DNA of 64,000 nt from Bacillus sp. OK048 (GCF_900103525.1 NZ_FNHN01000007.1:1-64000); one strand, 5' to 3'; numbered from the stretch's first letter, positions 21,335-31,374 are shown. The notes: generated by a model from the letters alone, not told the origin. Program-made: numbers and translations.

Positions 21335-21947
21335 AATTGGTTTTTTTATGTTCATGCGGCAGATCTTGCAGACGTCCTCTTGAATGAAGAATACTTGCTT
21401 GATAAATGCCATTTGCAATGGTTTTGGCCATTTTCATCACTAGATTAAGACGAGTGTTTTGCAGGACGAAGAATTCCATGAAACCGCTTACGTTAACAAT
21501 TCCCGTTATATGAATATCACCGACTGCGGGAAGCTCTTTATTTACTCCAGCTCCAGGTTTAACCGGTCCATCCGCAACCTGTATAACCCCAATATTCTTC
21601 AATCTGCCCAAACAGGCATCAATACCTATAATATATGGATCTTGATGGTTAATCGTTATTTCTCTTAACCGTTCATTAAGATTAACGGCATGGATCGGTT
21701 CATCTAATGTACCGTAAACATGGAAGGAAGAAATATCTTTTTCCTCTAAAAAGGATCCAACAAGTGGTCCTAATGAATCGCCAGTGGAGCGGTCAGTTCC
21801 AATACAAACAAATACGATGGGACGTGTTTGTGTCCTGGGCAGAAACTTAAGTAATTCCATTGCCAGACTTTCAACGGCCAGAAAATCATCATGGTTAATT
21901 CGCTGTGTATTGGTCCTCCTATCAAAAAAACTTGGTTTCAGATTCAT
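21333..21947 (-). CDS. yyaC: sporulation-associated protease-like protein YyaC
   Basis: A 204-residue protein related to the germination/spore protease GPR and hydrogenase-maturation protease fold. Recognisable segments are PIVFVCIGTDRSTGDSLGPL near residue 45, IGIDACLGR near 110, and VGDIHITGIVNVSGFMEFFV. The conserved Asp residues could form a protease site, but no substrate is established. In B. subtilis yyaC lies in this oriC-proximal neighbourhood and is a sporulation gene. It is the only minus-strand gene in this stretch. Confidence 0.88.
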   Translation of the reverse strand: MNLKPSFFDRRTNTQRINHDDFLAVESLAMELLKFLPRTQTRPIVFVCIGTDRSTGDSLGPLVGSFLEEKDISSFHVYGTLDEPIHAVNLNERLREITINHQDPYIIGIDACLGRLKNIGVIQVADGPVKPGAGVNKELPAVGDIHITGIVNVSGFMEFFVLQNTRLNLVMKMAKTIANGIYQASILHSRGRLQDLPHEHKKTN

Positions 21948-22129
21948 GAGCCCACTCCTCGTTCCGCTTTTCTTTTTAACAGTATACGGAATATTAAGAA
22001 TATCTATACGTAGTGAATGAAAGATATTCTAAAGTAAATAAAAAGAATAAATCACAAATACTATAAAATATTGTGGATAATTTGATAAAATAAGTATGAT
22101 TCAATAGCTAGAGAGGATAAGGTGTTTAC

Positions 22130-22987
22130 ATGAATTCAATTATTCAGCGATTAATTGATAAATTTCAAAATGAAGATACTTGGCTAGCGCTAGGGGAAGG
22201 CTTACTTAAAATTATTGCCATTTTAATCGTGGCCAAAATTCTGATTAAGGTAGGAAGCATCGCGATCGATAATGTCTTTAAGATAAGAACTCGTTCTCCT
22301 TTAAAGACTTCAGAACGAAGAGAAGAAACATTATCAAAGCTTCTCGATAATGTGCTTACATATGTGGTTTATTTTATTTCCTTTATGATGATTCTATCGG
22401 TGCTAACCATTGATGTAAAAGCTCTGATAGCTGGGGCAGGGGTTGTCGGACTTGCCGTTGGTTTTGGAGCTCAAAGTCTTGTCAAAGATGTTATCAGCGG
22501 TTTCTTTATCATTTTTGAGGATCAGTTTTCTGTTGGTGACCATGTACGGATTGGCCAATTTGAAGGAACCGTTCAAACGATTGGTTTACGGACAACAAAG
22601 TTAAAAAGTTGGACAGGGGAAGTTCATATTCTGCCGAATGGTAGTATTATTCAAGTAACGAATTTTTCTTTAAATAATAGCCTAGCCATTATTGATATAT
22701 CTGTTGCCTGTAAAGAGGATATTGAAAGGACAGAAAAGGTAATAAGGGATTTACTTGAAAAATTGCCGGATCAATACGGAGAGTTAATAAAAGCTCCCGA
22801 GCTTTTAGGTGTTCAAACCTTAGGACCATCAGAGGTTGTGTTACGGATTGTAGCAGAAACATTGCCAATGAAGCATGCAGGGGTTTCAAGGAAAATAAAG
22901 AGTGATATTAAACAATGTTTAGATGAACATGGGATTGAAATTCTATACTCGAAAAGTTCTGGTAGTGTCAATGAACCTAGTGTCTAA
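22130..22987 (+). CDS. small-conductance mechanosensitive channel (MscS family)
   Basis: A 285-residue MscS-type channel that would release solutes on hypo-osmotic shock. It has three N-terminal membrane segments, the pore helix with the Gly/Ala pattern AGAGVVGLAVGFGAQSLVKD near residue 105, and the beta domain start GDHVRIGQFEGTVQTIGLR near 142, followed by the alpha/beta C-terminal domain. It is close to the yyzM gene downstream. A single perfect DnaA box (22072-22080) precedes it. Confidence 0.92.
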   Translation: MNSIIQRLIDKFQNEDTWLALGEGLLKIIAILIVAKILIKVGSIAIDNVFKIRTRSPLKTSERREETLSKLLDNVLTYVVYFISFMMILSVLTIDVKALIAGAGVVGLAVGFGAQSLVKDVISGFFIIFEDQFSVGDHVRIGQFEGTVQTIGLRTTKLKSWTGEVHILPNGSIIQVTNFSLNNSLAIIDISVACKEDIERTEKVIRDLLEKLPDQYGELIKAPELLGVQTLGPSEVVLRIVAETLPMKHAGVSRKIKSDIKQCLDEHGIEILYSKSSGSVNEPSV

Positions 22988-23002
22988 AAGGGAGTGTATT
23001 CA

Positions 23003-23200
23003 ATGGAAGAAAAAGAATTTGGGTTAAATGATGTCGTTGAAATGAAAAAGCAGCATCCATGTGGGACAAATCGTTGGACCATTATCCGGATGGGGATGGA
23101 TATCCGGATTAAATGTGAAGGCTGCGGGCATAGCGTAATGATTCCAAGAAGAGAATTTTCACGGAAAATGAAGAAAATATTGGTGAAGCACGAGCAATAG
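23003..23200 (+). CDS. yyzM: DUF951 protein YyzM
   Basis: A 65-residue protein of the DUF951 family: an N-terminal beta segment (FGLNDVVEMKKQHPCG), the WTIIRMGMDIRIKC strand, and a Cys pair in CEGCGHSVMIPR with another Cys in HPCG that together could bind zinc. Function is unknown; such proteins resemble small nucleic-acid-binding folds. I start at ATG 23003 with AAAGGGAG upstream. It is probably co-transcribed with the MscS gene. Confidence 0.87.
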   Translation: MEEKEFGLNDVVEMKKQHPCGTNRWTIIRMGMDIRIKCEGCGHSVMIPRREFSRKMKKILVKHEQ

Positions 23201-23218
23201 TTTGTGCTTCTTTTTTTT
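23185..23218 (+). terminator. terminator after yyzM
   Basis: GAAGCAC and GTGCTTC form the stem followed by eight T; the stem overlaps the yyzM stop codon. Confidence 0.8.
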
Positions 23219-23275
23219 GCTTATCTGTATTATTCTAATTAGAAAAGTAGATATGTAAATGCGGAGGTGGAGAAT

Positions 23276-25273
23276 TTGGTTGAAATTCTGAAATCGGCTT
23301 GTCCTTTAAATTGTTGGGATAACTGTGGGCTACTCGTAACAATAGAGAATGATAAAATAATCAAAGTGGATGGAGACCCTTCTCATCCAATTACCAAAGG
23401 GAAAATTTGTGGCAGAGGAAGAATGCTAGAAACAAGGACAAATTCTCCTGAAAGGCTGCTTTATCCGTTAAAAAAAGTGAACGGTGAATTTAAACAAATA
23501 TCATGGAATCAAGCTCTCAATGAAATAGCCTTCAAATTAAAGGAAATTAAAGATCAGTACGGCTCCGCTGCAGTCCTCCATAGTCATGATTATGCAAATA
23601 GCGGAATACTAAAAAATCTAGATCAGCGATTTTTTAATGGCTATGGCGGTGTGACAGAACTTTATGGGTCACTCTGCTGGGGTGCAGGAATTGAGGCACA
23701 GAGTTGGGATTTTGGCGATGCTTATGGTCATGAACCGGATGATGTTTTAGCAAGTAAAAACATTGTTATTTGGGGACGAAATGTAGCACGGACGAACATG
23801 CATTTTTACGAAAAGCTCCTCGAGGTAAAGAAAAACGGAGCAAAAATTTTTGTTATTGATCCATTATTTAATGCAACTGCAAAAATTGCAGATAAATATA
23901 TATCAGTAAAACCTGGAATGGACGGTATCTTAGCTGCAGGTATTATAAAGGAAATCCTCCGTTTAGGGCTCGAAGATCGGAAATTTATCGATCAGCATAC
24001 TCATGGCTTTCATGATGTAGAGGAGCTAATTGATAGTATTACCATCGAGAAAGTTAGTGAAATGACAGAGGTGCCTATTGAAACCATACAACTTTTAGCA
24101 AAGGTTTTTGTGGATCGACCAACCTCTACCTTCATGGGCCTCGGATTACAGCGCTACAAAAATGGCGGGAATACGATCCGTTTCATTGATGCGCTTGTAG
24201 CGATAAGCGGTAATATTGGAATTCAGGGCGGCGGCGCCAATTACGCCAATCTCCAAGTAGGGCAAAGCTTTGATTTAGCCAATTTAACCTTGAATGAACG
24301 GAAGACCAGCCATAGGAAGTTTTCGATTATGAAGCAGGCGGAGGAAGTGTTGACGGCAGTAAATCCGGAGATAAAAATGATCTTCGTCACCTGTGGTAAT
24401 CCAGTAATACAGGTTCCAGATTCAGCTATTGTCGAAAGGGCATTTTCTTCGGTTTCCACGCTTGTTGTGGTTGAACAATTTATGACAGATACAGCTCATT
24501 TGGCTGATTATATCCTGCCAACGACCACCTCTTTTGAGGAAGAAGATGTTTATTATTCTTCAATGTATCATCATTACGTCAATTATGGGCCGAAACTTGT
24601 TTCTGCCCCAGGAGACGCAAAATCTGATTTGTGGATTTGGACACAGCTTGCTGAAAGACTTGGTTTTGGTGAGGATTTTAAGTATTCAAGAAATCAATGG
24701 CTGGAAATGACCTTTCAGTCATTAACAGCAAAGGGTATGACGCTTGATGTACTAAAGGAACGACATACCCATGAATTACCGGTGAAACGAATTCCGTGGG
24801 ATGACTTTCAGTTCAAAACTCCAACAGGTAAATTTGAGTTCACATCCACGAACAAAGGTGGGCTGAAATTAGCAGTGCCGGAAGAATCAAAGTGGAGTAA
24901 TCCTCTCCTGGCAGAAGATTTCCCATATAACGTATTAACGATTCATCCCTTAAGGTCAAACCATTCGCAAAATTACCATCTCCTGCCAAAAACTCCCCAA
25001 CTAAAGGTTGAAGTGGCTGGTAATATTGCAGCTGAAAAATTCCTCAAGGATGGAGACCGTGTCCGGGTATGGAATAATCGCGGCGAAGTGAAGGGAAATA
25101 TTTCTATAGCGCCTAAGGCTCATCCTAACACGATTAATATTGATGAAGGAATTTGGAAACAGTTTGGCGGCTCAGTTAATAACCTAACATCGAGCCGTGA
25201 ATCAGATAATGGACTGGGCAGCACCTTGTATGATTGTCTTGTTAATCTTGAAAAAATAAATGAACTGCCGTGA
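23276..25273 (+). CDS. yyaE: molybdopterin-dependent oxidoreductase (YyaE-like)
   Basis: A 665-residue MopB-family enzyme of the DMSO-reductase type. It has an N-terminal [4Fe-4S] motif of the form C-x3-C-x3-C with a fourth Cys 25 residues on (ACPLNCWDNCG, GKICGRG), molybdopterin-binding segments (WGRNVARTNMH, VIDPLFNATAKIAD), and a C-terminal dinucleotide-binding domain ending near NIDEGIW. There is no Tat signal, so it is probably cytoplasmic. I choose TTG 23276, 5 bases after GGAGGTGG; GTG 23267 overlaps that site. Substrate and redox partner are unknown; no partner subunit is encoded nearby. Confidence 0.88.
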   Translation: MVEILKSACPLNCWDNCGLLVTIENDKIIKVDGDPSHPITKGKICGRGRMLETRTNSPERLLYPLKKVNGEFKQISWNQALNEIAFKLKEIKDQYGSAAVLHSHDYANSGILKNLDQRFFNGYGGVTELYGSLCWGAGIEAQSWDFGDAYGHEPDDVLASKNIVIWGRNVARTNMHFYEKLLEVKKNGAKIFVIDPLFNATAKIADKYISVKPGMDGILAAGIIKEILRLGLEDRKFIDQHTHGFHDVEELIDSITIEKVSEMTEVPIETIQLLAKVFVDRPTSTFMGLGLQRYKNGGNTIRFIDALVAISGNIGIQGGGANYANLQVGQSFDLANLTLNERKTSHRKFSIMKQAEEVLTAVNPEIKMIFVTCGNPVIQVPDSAIVERAFSSVSTLVVVEQFMTDTAHLADYILPTTTSFEEEDVYYSSMYHHYVNYGPKLVSAPGDAKSDLWIWTQLAERLGFGEDFKYSRNQWLEMTFQSLTAKGMTLDVLKERHTHELPVKRIPWDDFQFKTPTGKFEFTSTNKGGLKLAVPEESKWSNPLLAEDFPYNVLTIHPLRSNHSQNYHLLPKTPQLKVEVAGNIAAEKFLKDGDRVRVWNNRGEVKGNISIAPKAHPNTINIDEGIWKQFGGSVNNLTSSRESDNGLGSTLYDCLVNLEKINELP

Positions 25274-25288
25274 TGTGCGGCAGTTTTT
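25263..25288 (+). terminator. terminator after yyaE
   Basis: AACTGCCG and CGGCAGTT form a perfect 8-bp stem with T residues after it, spanning the yyaE stop codon. Confidence 0.8.
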
Positions 25289-25399
25289 CTATTTATCTAG
25301 CTTGTCTTTTTACCGGCTAATGCCTATAATTGTGAGAGGCTTTTTTAATTCATGGACGATATGTTTATAAATAGATATATATCTTGAGGAGTGAATAGT

Positions 25400-26500
25400 A
25401 TGGCTTTAACAGCAGGGATTGTAGGGCTTCCGAATGTGGGCAAGTCAACATTGTTTAACGCAATTACCCAAGCAGGTGCGGAATCAGCTAACTACCCGTT
25501 CTGTACGATTGATCCTAACGTAGGAATTGTAGAAGTTCCCGATCACCGCCTAAATAAATTAACAGAATTAGTTCAACCGAAGAAGACAGTTCCCACTGCC
25601 TTTGAATTTACCGATATCGCAGGGATTGTAAAGGGTGCAAGTAAGGGGGAAGGGCTTGGAAACAAGTTCCTATCACATATTCGTCAAGTAGACGCGATTT
25701 GCCAGGTTGTTCGTTGTTTTGCGGACGACAACATTACCCACGTATCAGGTAAAGTCGATCCGATTTCCGACATTGAAGTCATTAACTTAGAGTTAATTCT
25801 TGCTGATATGGAATCCGTTGAAAAGCGGATTAGTCGTGTTGAAAAATTAGCTAAGCAAAAGGATAAAGAGGCGGTGGCTGAGTTTGAAGTGCTTTCCATG
25901 CTTCGTGAAGCCTTTGAAGCTGAAAAACCAGCACGGACGGTTGAATTTACCGAAGAACAAATGAAGATTGCAAAAATGCTTCATCTGTTAACGATTAAGC
26001 CGGTTCTATATGTGGCAAACGTTGGTGAAGATGATGTTGCAGATCCAGCTGGAAACGAATATGTACAAAAGGTTCGTGAGTTTGCAGCGGCGGATAATGC
26101 TGAAGTGATTGTGATTTGTGCGAAAATCGAGGAAGAAATTGCTGAACTGGAAGGCGAAGAAAAGCAAATGTTCCTTGAAGAGCTTGGAATTAAAGAATCT
26201 GGACTTGACCAATTAATTCGTGCAGCTTATGACCTGCTGGGATTAGCTACTTATTTTACAGCCGGTGTGCAGGAAGTTCGTGCTTGGACGTTTATAAATG
26301 GCATGAAAGCTCCACAATGTGCGGGTATCATTCACTCCGATTTTGAACGCGGCTTTATTCGTGCCGAAACGGTTTCTTATGAAGACCTATTAGCAGGCGG
26401 AAGCTATAATGCTGCGAAGGAAGCTGGAAAGGTTCGTTTAGAAGGTAAAGAGTATTTGGTGAAAGATGGAGATGTTATTCACTTCCGTTTTAATGTGTAA
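25400..26500 (+). CDS. ychF: ribosome-binding ATPase YchF
   Basis: An Obg-like P-loop NTPase that prefers ATP and binds ribosomes (YyaF in B. subtilis). The 366-residue protein has G1 GLPNVGKSTLFNAIT, the switch region FTDIAGIVKGASKGEG, and a C-terminal TGS domain (RAWTFINGMKAPQCAGIIHSD to VIHFRFNV). It starts at ATG 25400 behind TTGAGGAG; an in-frame GTG at 25391 adds three residues. It precedes rpsF as in other Bacillaceae. Confidence 0.96.
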   Translation: MALTAGIVGLPNVGKSTLFNAITQAGAESANYPFCTIDPNVGIVEVPDHRLNKLTELVQPKKTVPTAFEFTDIAGIVKGASKGEGLGNKFLSHIRQVDAICQVVRCFADDNITHVSGKVDPISDIEVINLELILADMESVEKRISRVEKLAKQKDKEAVAEFEVLSMLREAFEAEKPARTVEFTEEQMKIAKMLHLLTIKPVLYVANVGEDDVADPAGNEYVQKVREFAAADNAEVIVICAKIEEEIAELEGEEKQMFLEELGIKESGLDQLIRAAYDLLGLATYFTAGVQEVRAWTFINGMKAPQCAGIIHSDFERGFIRAETVSYEDLLAGGSYNAAKEAGKVRLEGKEYLVKDGDVIHFRFNV

Positions 26501-26508
26501 AAATTGTT

Positions 26509-26530
26509 AGCCTTGCTTAAGCAGGGCTTT
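26509..26530 (+). terminator. weak terminator after ychF
   Basis: AGCC-TTGC and GCAG-GGCT form an imperfect stem with a TTAA loop, followed by TTTT. Read-through into the rpsF operon is possible. Confidence 0.5.
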
Positions 26531-26569
26531 TAAGCTTTTCTGGGAATTATCTTGAAATGGTGAACAGTC

Positions 26570-26598
26570 TTGCATTTCATCGAAAACTATGTTAAAAT
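26570..26598 (+). promoter_or_regulatory. rpsF operon promoter
   Basis: TTGCAT (26570-26575) and TAAAAT (26593-26598) are separated by 17 bases and lie just upstream of the structured rpsF leader. Confidence 0.6.
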
Positions 26599-26624
26599 TT
26601 TAACTTGTGAGTAATGAATAATTG

Positions 26625-26660
26625 CTCCTTGCCCAAATGGGCCGTTTAGACCAAAAGGAG
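26625..26660 (+). promoter_or_regulatory. S6:S18-responsive leader of rpsF
   Basis: CTCCTT (26625-26630) can pair with AAGGAG (26655-26660), which is the rpsF ribosome-binding site. Inside is the hairpin GCCC-AAAT-GGGC followed by the unpaired CCG segment. This fits the known S6:S18-binding leader RNA in which the ribosomal protein pair represses its own operon by masking the ribosome-binding site. Confidence 0.7.
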
Positions 26661-26669
26661 GTGACTGTG

Positions 26670-26957
26670 ATGAATAAGTACGAAATCATGTACATCATCC
26701 GCCCGAATATTGAAGATGAAGCGAAAAAGGCTCTTGTAGAGCGTTTTAACGGAATTCTTCTTGAAAATGGTGCGGAAACTGCTGAAACAAAAGATTGGGG
26801 TAAGCGTCGTTTAGCTTACGAAATCAACGATTTCCGTGATGGTTATTACGAAATCGTGAAAACTACATCTTCAGCTGACGCGGTACAAGAATTTTCTCGT
26901 CTTGCGAAAATCAGCGAGGATATCATTCGCCATTTAGTAATTAGAGAAGAAGCTTAA
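26670..26957 (+). CDS. rpsF: 30S ribosomal protein S6
   Basis: A 95-residue small-subunit protein that binds 16S rRNA with S18. The product begins [20 protein letters not shown] and has the conserved [21 protein letters not shown] use ATG 26670, behind AAAGGAGGTG; an upstream in-frame start at 26622 would run through the leader RNA. It heads the rpsF-ssb-rpsR operon, consistent with joint control of S6 and S18. Confidence 0.97.
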   Translation: MNKYEIMYIIRPNIEDEAKKALVERFNGILLENGAETAETKDWGKRRLAYEINDFRDGYYEIVKTTSSADAVQEFSRLAKISEDIIRHLVIREEA

Positions 26958-26975
26958 TATATATTTCGGTCAGAA

Positions 26976-26991
26976 TGTTTCACATGAAACA
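26976..26991. other. parS-like palindrome between rpsF and ssb
   Basis: TGTTTCACATGAAACA differs from the parS consensus TGTTNCACGTGAAACA at one central base; flanking bases extend the symmetry to GAATG/CATTC. It lies in the 54-base rpsF-ssb gap. The central CACGTG-to-CACATG change may weaken Spo0J loading. Confidence 0.65.
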
Positions 26992-27020
26992 TTCTCCATA
27001 AAGAAAAGGAGTTGATTCTG

Positions 27021-27557
27021 ATGATGAATCGTGTCGTGCTTGTTGGCCGTTTAACAAAAGATCCTGATTTGCGTTATACACCAAATGGGGTTCCTGTTGC
27101 TACCTTTACTTTAGCTGTTAATCGTCCGTTTTCTAGTCAGTCAGGTGAGCGTGAAGCAGACTTTATTAATTGTGTTGTTTGGCGAAAACCTGCTGAAAAT
27201 GTGGCAAACTTCTTGAAAAAGGGCAGTCTTGCAGGAGTTGATGGCCGCATTCAAACTCGCAACTATGAAGGACAAGATGGTAAGCGTGTTTACGTTACTG
27301 AAGTTCAGGCGGAAAGTGTTCAATTTCTTGAACCTAAAAACTCGTCTGGCGGCGGTGGCGGAAGAAGCGACAATGATCACTTCGGTGCTCCACCAAGGGA
27401 ACCACAAGGAAATCCTTATGGTGGCGGCAACCAAAGTCAGAATCAGAATCAACGCCAATATCAAAATAACAATAATAAAGGTTTTACTAAAGTGGATGAC
27501 GACCCGTTCGCTGGTAACGGTCAAATTGACATCTCCGATGATGACTTACCATTTTAA
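27021..27557 (+). CDS. ssbA: single-stranded DNA-binding protein SsbA
   Basis: The essential single-strand binding protein of replication and repair. The 178-residue product has an N-terminal OB fold ([41 protein letters not shown]), a Gly/Gln/Asn-rich linker from about residue 110, and the C-terminal acidic interaction tip DISDDDLPF that recruits partners. ATG 27021 is 9 bases after AAAGGAG. It is sandwiched between the genes for S6 and S18 as in most Firmicutes. Confidence 0.97.
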   Translation: MMNRVVLVGRLTKDPDLRYTPNGVPVATFTLAVNRPFSSQSGEREADFINCVVWRKPAENVANFLKKGSLAGVDGRIQTRNYEGQDGKRVYVTEVQAESVQFLEPKNSSGGGGGRSDNDHFGAPPREPQGNPYGGGNQSQNQNQRQYQNNNNKGFTKVDDDPFAGNGQIDISDDDLPF

Positions 27558-27613
27558 AGAAAACCTTTTATGAACGGTTATGAAAAAATAAAGTAATAAA
27601 GGAGGGAATTTTC

Positions 27614-27856
27614 ATGGCAATGGGAGGACGTAAAGGCGGACGCGCAAAGCGCCGTAAAGTGTGTTATTTTACAGCAAACGGTATCACTCGCATCGATTAT
27701 AAAGATGTAGATTTACTTAAAAAGTTCATCTCTGAACGTGGCAAGATTTTACCACGTCGTGTAACTGGTACAAGCGCGAAATATCAACGTAAACTAACAG
27801 TTGCAATCAAACGTTCACGTCAAATGGCATTATTACCATTCGTGGCTGGAGAATAA
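27614..27856 (+). CDS. rpsR: 30S ribosomal protein S18
   Basis: An 80-residue basic small-subunit protein, the binding partner of S6. It contains the conserved [35 protein letters not shown] and RQMALLPF segments. The ATG follows AAAGGAGGG. It ends the rpsF-ssb-rpsR operon, with a terminator directly after. Confidence 0.97.
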   Translation: MAMGGRKGGRAKRRKVCYFTANGITRIDYKDVDLLKKFISERGKILPRRVTGTSAKYQRKLTVAIKRSRQMALLPFVAGE

Positions 27857-27866
27857 ATCGAACGTA

Positions 27867-27905
27867 AGCAGCAAGGGTCTCACCACCTTTGCTGCTTTTT
27901 TCTTT
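27867..27905 (+). terminator. terminator after rpsR
   Basis: AGCAGCAAGG and CCTTTGCTGCT pair with one bulge, followed by TTTTTTCTTTT. Confidence 0.85.
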
Positions 27906-27980
27906 TCATATAAGTTGAATAGCAATGCTTTTCTAGCTAAAATTAAGGAATAGGCTCCAAGAAATAATTGAGGTGAAGTA

Positions 27981-28925
27981 GTGAAAAATGTTCGTAAACT
28001 TACTGAAGGTGCTATTCTTTTAGCAGCCTTTGCTGTTCTATTATTACTTACCATTTATGTCCCGTTACTTGGGATGATTGTAAATCTGTTTTTGGCTGTA
28101 CCATTTATGCTGTTTGCAGCTAAGAATGATGTGAAGGACATTCTAGTCTTTCTTATTTCCTCTCTTCTTCTTTCATTCATTGTTGGGACGATTATGTCGT
28201 TGCCACTAACCTTGGCGTACGGTACGACAGGTGTTGTTATCGGGTATTTCATTCAGAAAAAGAAGAACATGGGTTTTTTATTCATTAGCGGGTCCCTTGT
28301 CTTTTTAATTAATTTAATTATTATTTATGTGTCAAGCATTGTTCTATTTAAAATAGATATGATCACGGAAATGATTGACATGATGCGTGAATCAATTACA
28401 ACTTCTGCTGATTTACTAAAGAATTTTGGCAATCCACAAGATACGGAAAAGGTAATTGAACAATTCGAAAATGGATTAAATCTTATTAAAACATTGATTC
28501 CAACCCTATTTGTTCTCTCTTCGCTTTTAATCGTATTTATTATCCAACTTGTCTCATTACCGATTATTAAGAGATTTGGGATTAACGTAGAAAAATGGAA
28601 AAGCTTTAAAGATATCACCCTGCCTAAAAGCTTATTGTATTATTTTCTCTTTACTTTGTTACTAAGTATGTTGATGAATCCTGCTGAAGGTACCTTCTGG
28701 TATATGGCAATAATAAATATGACCTATATTCTGCAATTCTTAATGATCCTGCAAGGATATACATTCATCTTTTATTTCTTTGACCAAAAGGGTATTTCAA
28801 AGGCAGTCTCTATAATGATAGCAATTTTCACTTTCATCGTGCCATTTTTCCTTTATATTATAGGGATATTAGGTATAATTGATTTAGGCTTTGGTTTACG
28901 AAAAGGCTACAATAAAAAAGAGTGA
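27981..28925 (+). CDS. yybS: DUF2232 membrane protein YybS
   Basis: A 314-residue polytopic membrane protein of the YybS/DUF2232 family, with eight or so hydrophobic segments and the typical N-terminus KLTEGAILLAAFAVLLLLT. Related to small-molecule transporter folds, but the function is unknown. It starts at GTG behind TGAGGTGAAG. It lies 26 bases upstream of gdpP in the same direction, a conserved pairing in Bacillaceae that hints at a shared role. Confidence 0.88.
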   Translation: MKNVRKLTEGAILLAAFAVLLLLTIYVPLLGMIVNLFLAVPFMLFAAKNDVKDILVFLISSLLLSFIVGTIMSLPLTLAYGTTGVVIGYFIQKKKNMGFLFISGSLVFLINLIIIYVSSIVLFKIDMITEMIDMMRESITTSADLLKNFGNPQDTEKVIEQFENGLNLIKTLIPTLFVLSSLLIVFIIQLVSLPIIKRFGINVEKWKSFKDITLPKSLLYYFLFTLLLSMLMNPAEGTFWYMAIINMTYILQFLMILQGYTFIFYFFDQKGISKAVSIMIAIFTFIVPFFLYIIGILGIIDLGFGLRKGYNKKE

Positions 28926-28951
28926 TGACTACTGTTTAGGAGCTGAAAAAA

Positions 28952-30928
28952 TTGCCTGCATTTATTGAAAAGCGCTCGATTCGTTACCCTTTTTACGGGT
29001 TGATAGGCATTACAGTGGTGTTGCTCATTGTCCTTACCTACTATAATTGGATACTTAGCTTGATTGGATTATTTCTTATCACTTTACCGCTGTACTATAT
29101 GTTTGACATCGATTCAAGGCAAAGGAAAGAAATGGAAGATTATATTGCAACCCTTTCTTACCGAGTGAAACGAGTGGGCGAAGAAGCGTTAATGGAAATG
29201 CCAATTGGGATAATGCTCATTAATGATGACTATTTTATAGAATGGGCCAATCCATTTCTGTCCTCCTATTTTGATGCAGATACGCTTATTGGAAAGTCCC
29301 TATATGAAATTGGAGATACGTTAATACCGTTGATTAAACAAGAAGTGGAAACCGAAATTATTACCCTCCATGGACGAAAGTTCCGTGTGATTCTTAAAAG
29401 TGAGGAGAAGCTCCTTTACTTCTTTGATGTCACTGAGCAAAAAGAAATTGAAAAAATGTATCATGATGATCGGACCGTGATTGCGATTATCTTTTTAGAT
29501 AATTATGATGAACTCACACAAGGTATGGATGACCAGATGCGCGGCAGCATAAATAATATGGTTACTTCAACCCTAAATAAATGGGCTCAGGACAATGGTA
29601 TTTTTCTAAAAAGAATTTCATCTGAACGGTTCATTGCTGTATTCAATGAGGCTATATTACTGCTCCTGGAAAAAGGTAAATTTCCCGTTCTGGATGAAAT
29701 AAGAGAAATGACTTCTAAGCAAAATATATCCTTTACATTAAGTATTGGTGTAGGTGCAGGGACCCCCTCACTTCCTGAATTAGGTGTATTAGCACAATCA
29801 AGCTTGGATTTAGCCTTAGGAAGAGGCGGAGATCAAGTAGCGATAAAACATCCAAATGGCAAAGTGAAATTCTTTGGCGGAAAAACAAACCCGGTTGAAA
29901 AACGGACAAGAGTTCGTGCCCGCGTGATATCTCATGCATTAAAGGATTTAATAACAGCCAGTGATAAAGTCATTATTATGGGGCATAAAAATCCTGATAT
30001 GGATTCGGTTGGGTCGTCAATTGGTATTTACAAAGTAGCACAGATGAATCAAAAAGATGCCTACATAGTCCTGAACTTTCAAGAGATGGATGGTGCTGTC
30101 CATAGGCTAATGGGGGAAATTCGTCAACAGGAGCAATTATTTTCGCATTTTATTGGGCCGGAAGAGGCATTGGAAATTGCAACAGAAAAAACTCTATTGG
30201 TGATTGTGGATACCCATAAACCAGCACTGGTTATTGAAGCACGTCTCCTTAATAAAATTGATAATGTAGTGGTTATTGACCATCACCGCCGCGGGGAAGA
30301 ATTTATTGAGAATCCTGTACTCGTTTATATGGAACCATACGCCTCTTCAACATCAGAGCTTGTAACCGAATTTCTTGAATACCAGCCGAAACGCGGTAAA
30401 ATAGAAATGATAGAAGCAACGGCTCTATTAGCCGGGATTGTGGTGGATACCAAAAGCTTTACTCTAAGAACGGGTGCGAGAACCTTTGATGCTGCCTCCT
30501 ACCTAAGAGGGCAAGGAGCAGATACGATCCTTGTTCAGAAGTTTTTAAAAGAAAGCGTTGATACCTATATTAAGCGCTCTAAGTTAATTGAATCGGTTCT
30601 TTTTTATCACGATGGTATTGCGATAGCAAAAGGTGATGAAACGGATGTACATGATCAAGTTCTTCTTGCCCAGGCAGCCGATACGCTCTTAACTATGGAT
30701 GGCGTTGCAGCTTCATTTGTAATTGCAAAACGCAATAATGAGGGGCTTATTGGAATTAGTGCGCGGTCACTTGGTAATGTAAATGTTCAGATAATAATGG
30801 AAAAACTGCAGGGCGGCGGGCACCTGACCAATGCAGCCACACAGCTGACCGGCATCTCATTAATAGAAGCAGAACAACAATTAAAGTTAGCAATTGAAGA
30901 CTATTTTGAAGGTGGGAAAAAGGAATGA
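28952..30928 (+). CDS. gdpP: cyclic-di-AMP phosphodiesterase GdpP
   Basis: It degrades c-di-AMP, and so affects cell-wall and potassium homeostasis. The 658-residue protein has two N-terminal membrane segments (about 13-55), a PAS-like domain, a degenerate GGDEF domain (SSERF in place of the GGDEF motif), and a C-terminal DHH-DHHA1 phosphodiesterase with [19 protein letters not shown] and GGGHLTNAA. Translation starts at TTG behind TAGGAGCTG. It overlaps rplI by 4 bases. Confidence 0.95.
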   Translation: MPAFIEKRSIRYPFYGLIGITVVLLIVLTYYNWILSLIGLFLITLPLYYMFDIDSRQRKEMEDYIATLSYRVKRVGEEALMEMPIGIMLINDDYFIEWANPFLSSYFDADTLIGKSLYEIGDTLIPLIKQEVETEIITLHGRKFRVILKSEEKLLYFFDVTEQKEIEKMYHDDRTVIAIIFLDNYDELTQGMDDQMRGSINNMVTSTLNKWAQDNGIFLKRISSERFIAVFNEAILLLLEKGKFPVLDEIREMTSKQNISFTLSIGVGAGTPSLPELGVLAQSSLDLALGRGGDQVAIKHPNGKVKFFGGKTNPVEKRTRVRARVISHALKDLITASDKVIIMGHKNPDMDSVGSSIGIYKVAQMNQKDAYIVLNFQEMDGAVHRLMGEIRQQEQLFSHFIGPEEALEIATEKTLLVIVDTHKPALVIEARLLNKIDNVVVIDHHRRGEEFIENPVLVYMEPYASSTSELVTEFLEYQPKRGKIEMIEATALLAGIVVDTKSFTLRTGARTFDAASYLRGQGADTILVQKFLKESVDTYIKRSKLIESVLFYHDGIAIAKGDETDVHDQVLLAQAADTLLTMDGVAASFVIAKRNNEGLIGISARSLGNVNVQIIMEKLQGGGHLTNAATQLTGISLIEAEQQLKLAIEDYFEGGKKE

Positions 30929-31374
30929 AAGTAATTTTTCTAAAAGATGTAAAAGGAAAAGGAAAAAAAGGTGAAGTAAAGAATGTTGCCGACGGCTATG
31001 CACATAACTTTTTAATCAAGCAAGGCTTGGCAATTGAAGCAAATAATACAAACATCAGCACACTAGAGGGCCAAAAGAAAAAGGAAGACAAACGTGCTGC
31101 AGAAGAGCTTGCGGAGGCTAAAAAACTTGGCGAACAGTTAGAAAAAACAACTGTTGAGTTAGCGGCAAAAGCTGGTGAAGGCGGTCGCTTATTTGGCTCA
31201 ATTACAACAAAGCAAATCGCTGAAGAGCTTCAAAAGAAACACGGAATCAAAATTGATAAACGTAAAATGGAATTACCAGACGCCATTCGCAGCCTGGGTC
31301 ATACAAAAGTTCCAGTTAAACTTCACCATGAAGTTGTAGCATCTTTAACAGTTCATGTAAAAGAAGTAAATTAA
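30925..31374 (+). CDS. rplI: 50S ribosomal protein L9
   Basis: A 149-residue large-subunit protein with the N-terminal rRNA-binding fold ([22 protein letters not shown]), a long Lys/Glu-rich connecting helix, and a C-terminal globular domain. Its length matches the family. The ATG overlaps the gdpP stop by 4 bases, so the genes are coupled. A terminator-like hairpin separates it from the helicase gene. Confidence 0.96.
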   Translation: MKVIFLKDVKGKGKKGEVKNVADGYAHNFLIKQGLAIEANNTNISTLEGQKKKEDKRAAEELAEAKKLGEQLEKTTVELAAKAGEGGRLFGSITTKQIAEELQKKHGIKIDKRKMELPDAIRSLGHTKVPVKLHHEVVASLTVHVKEVN

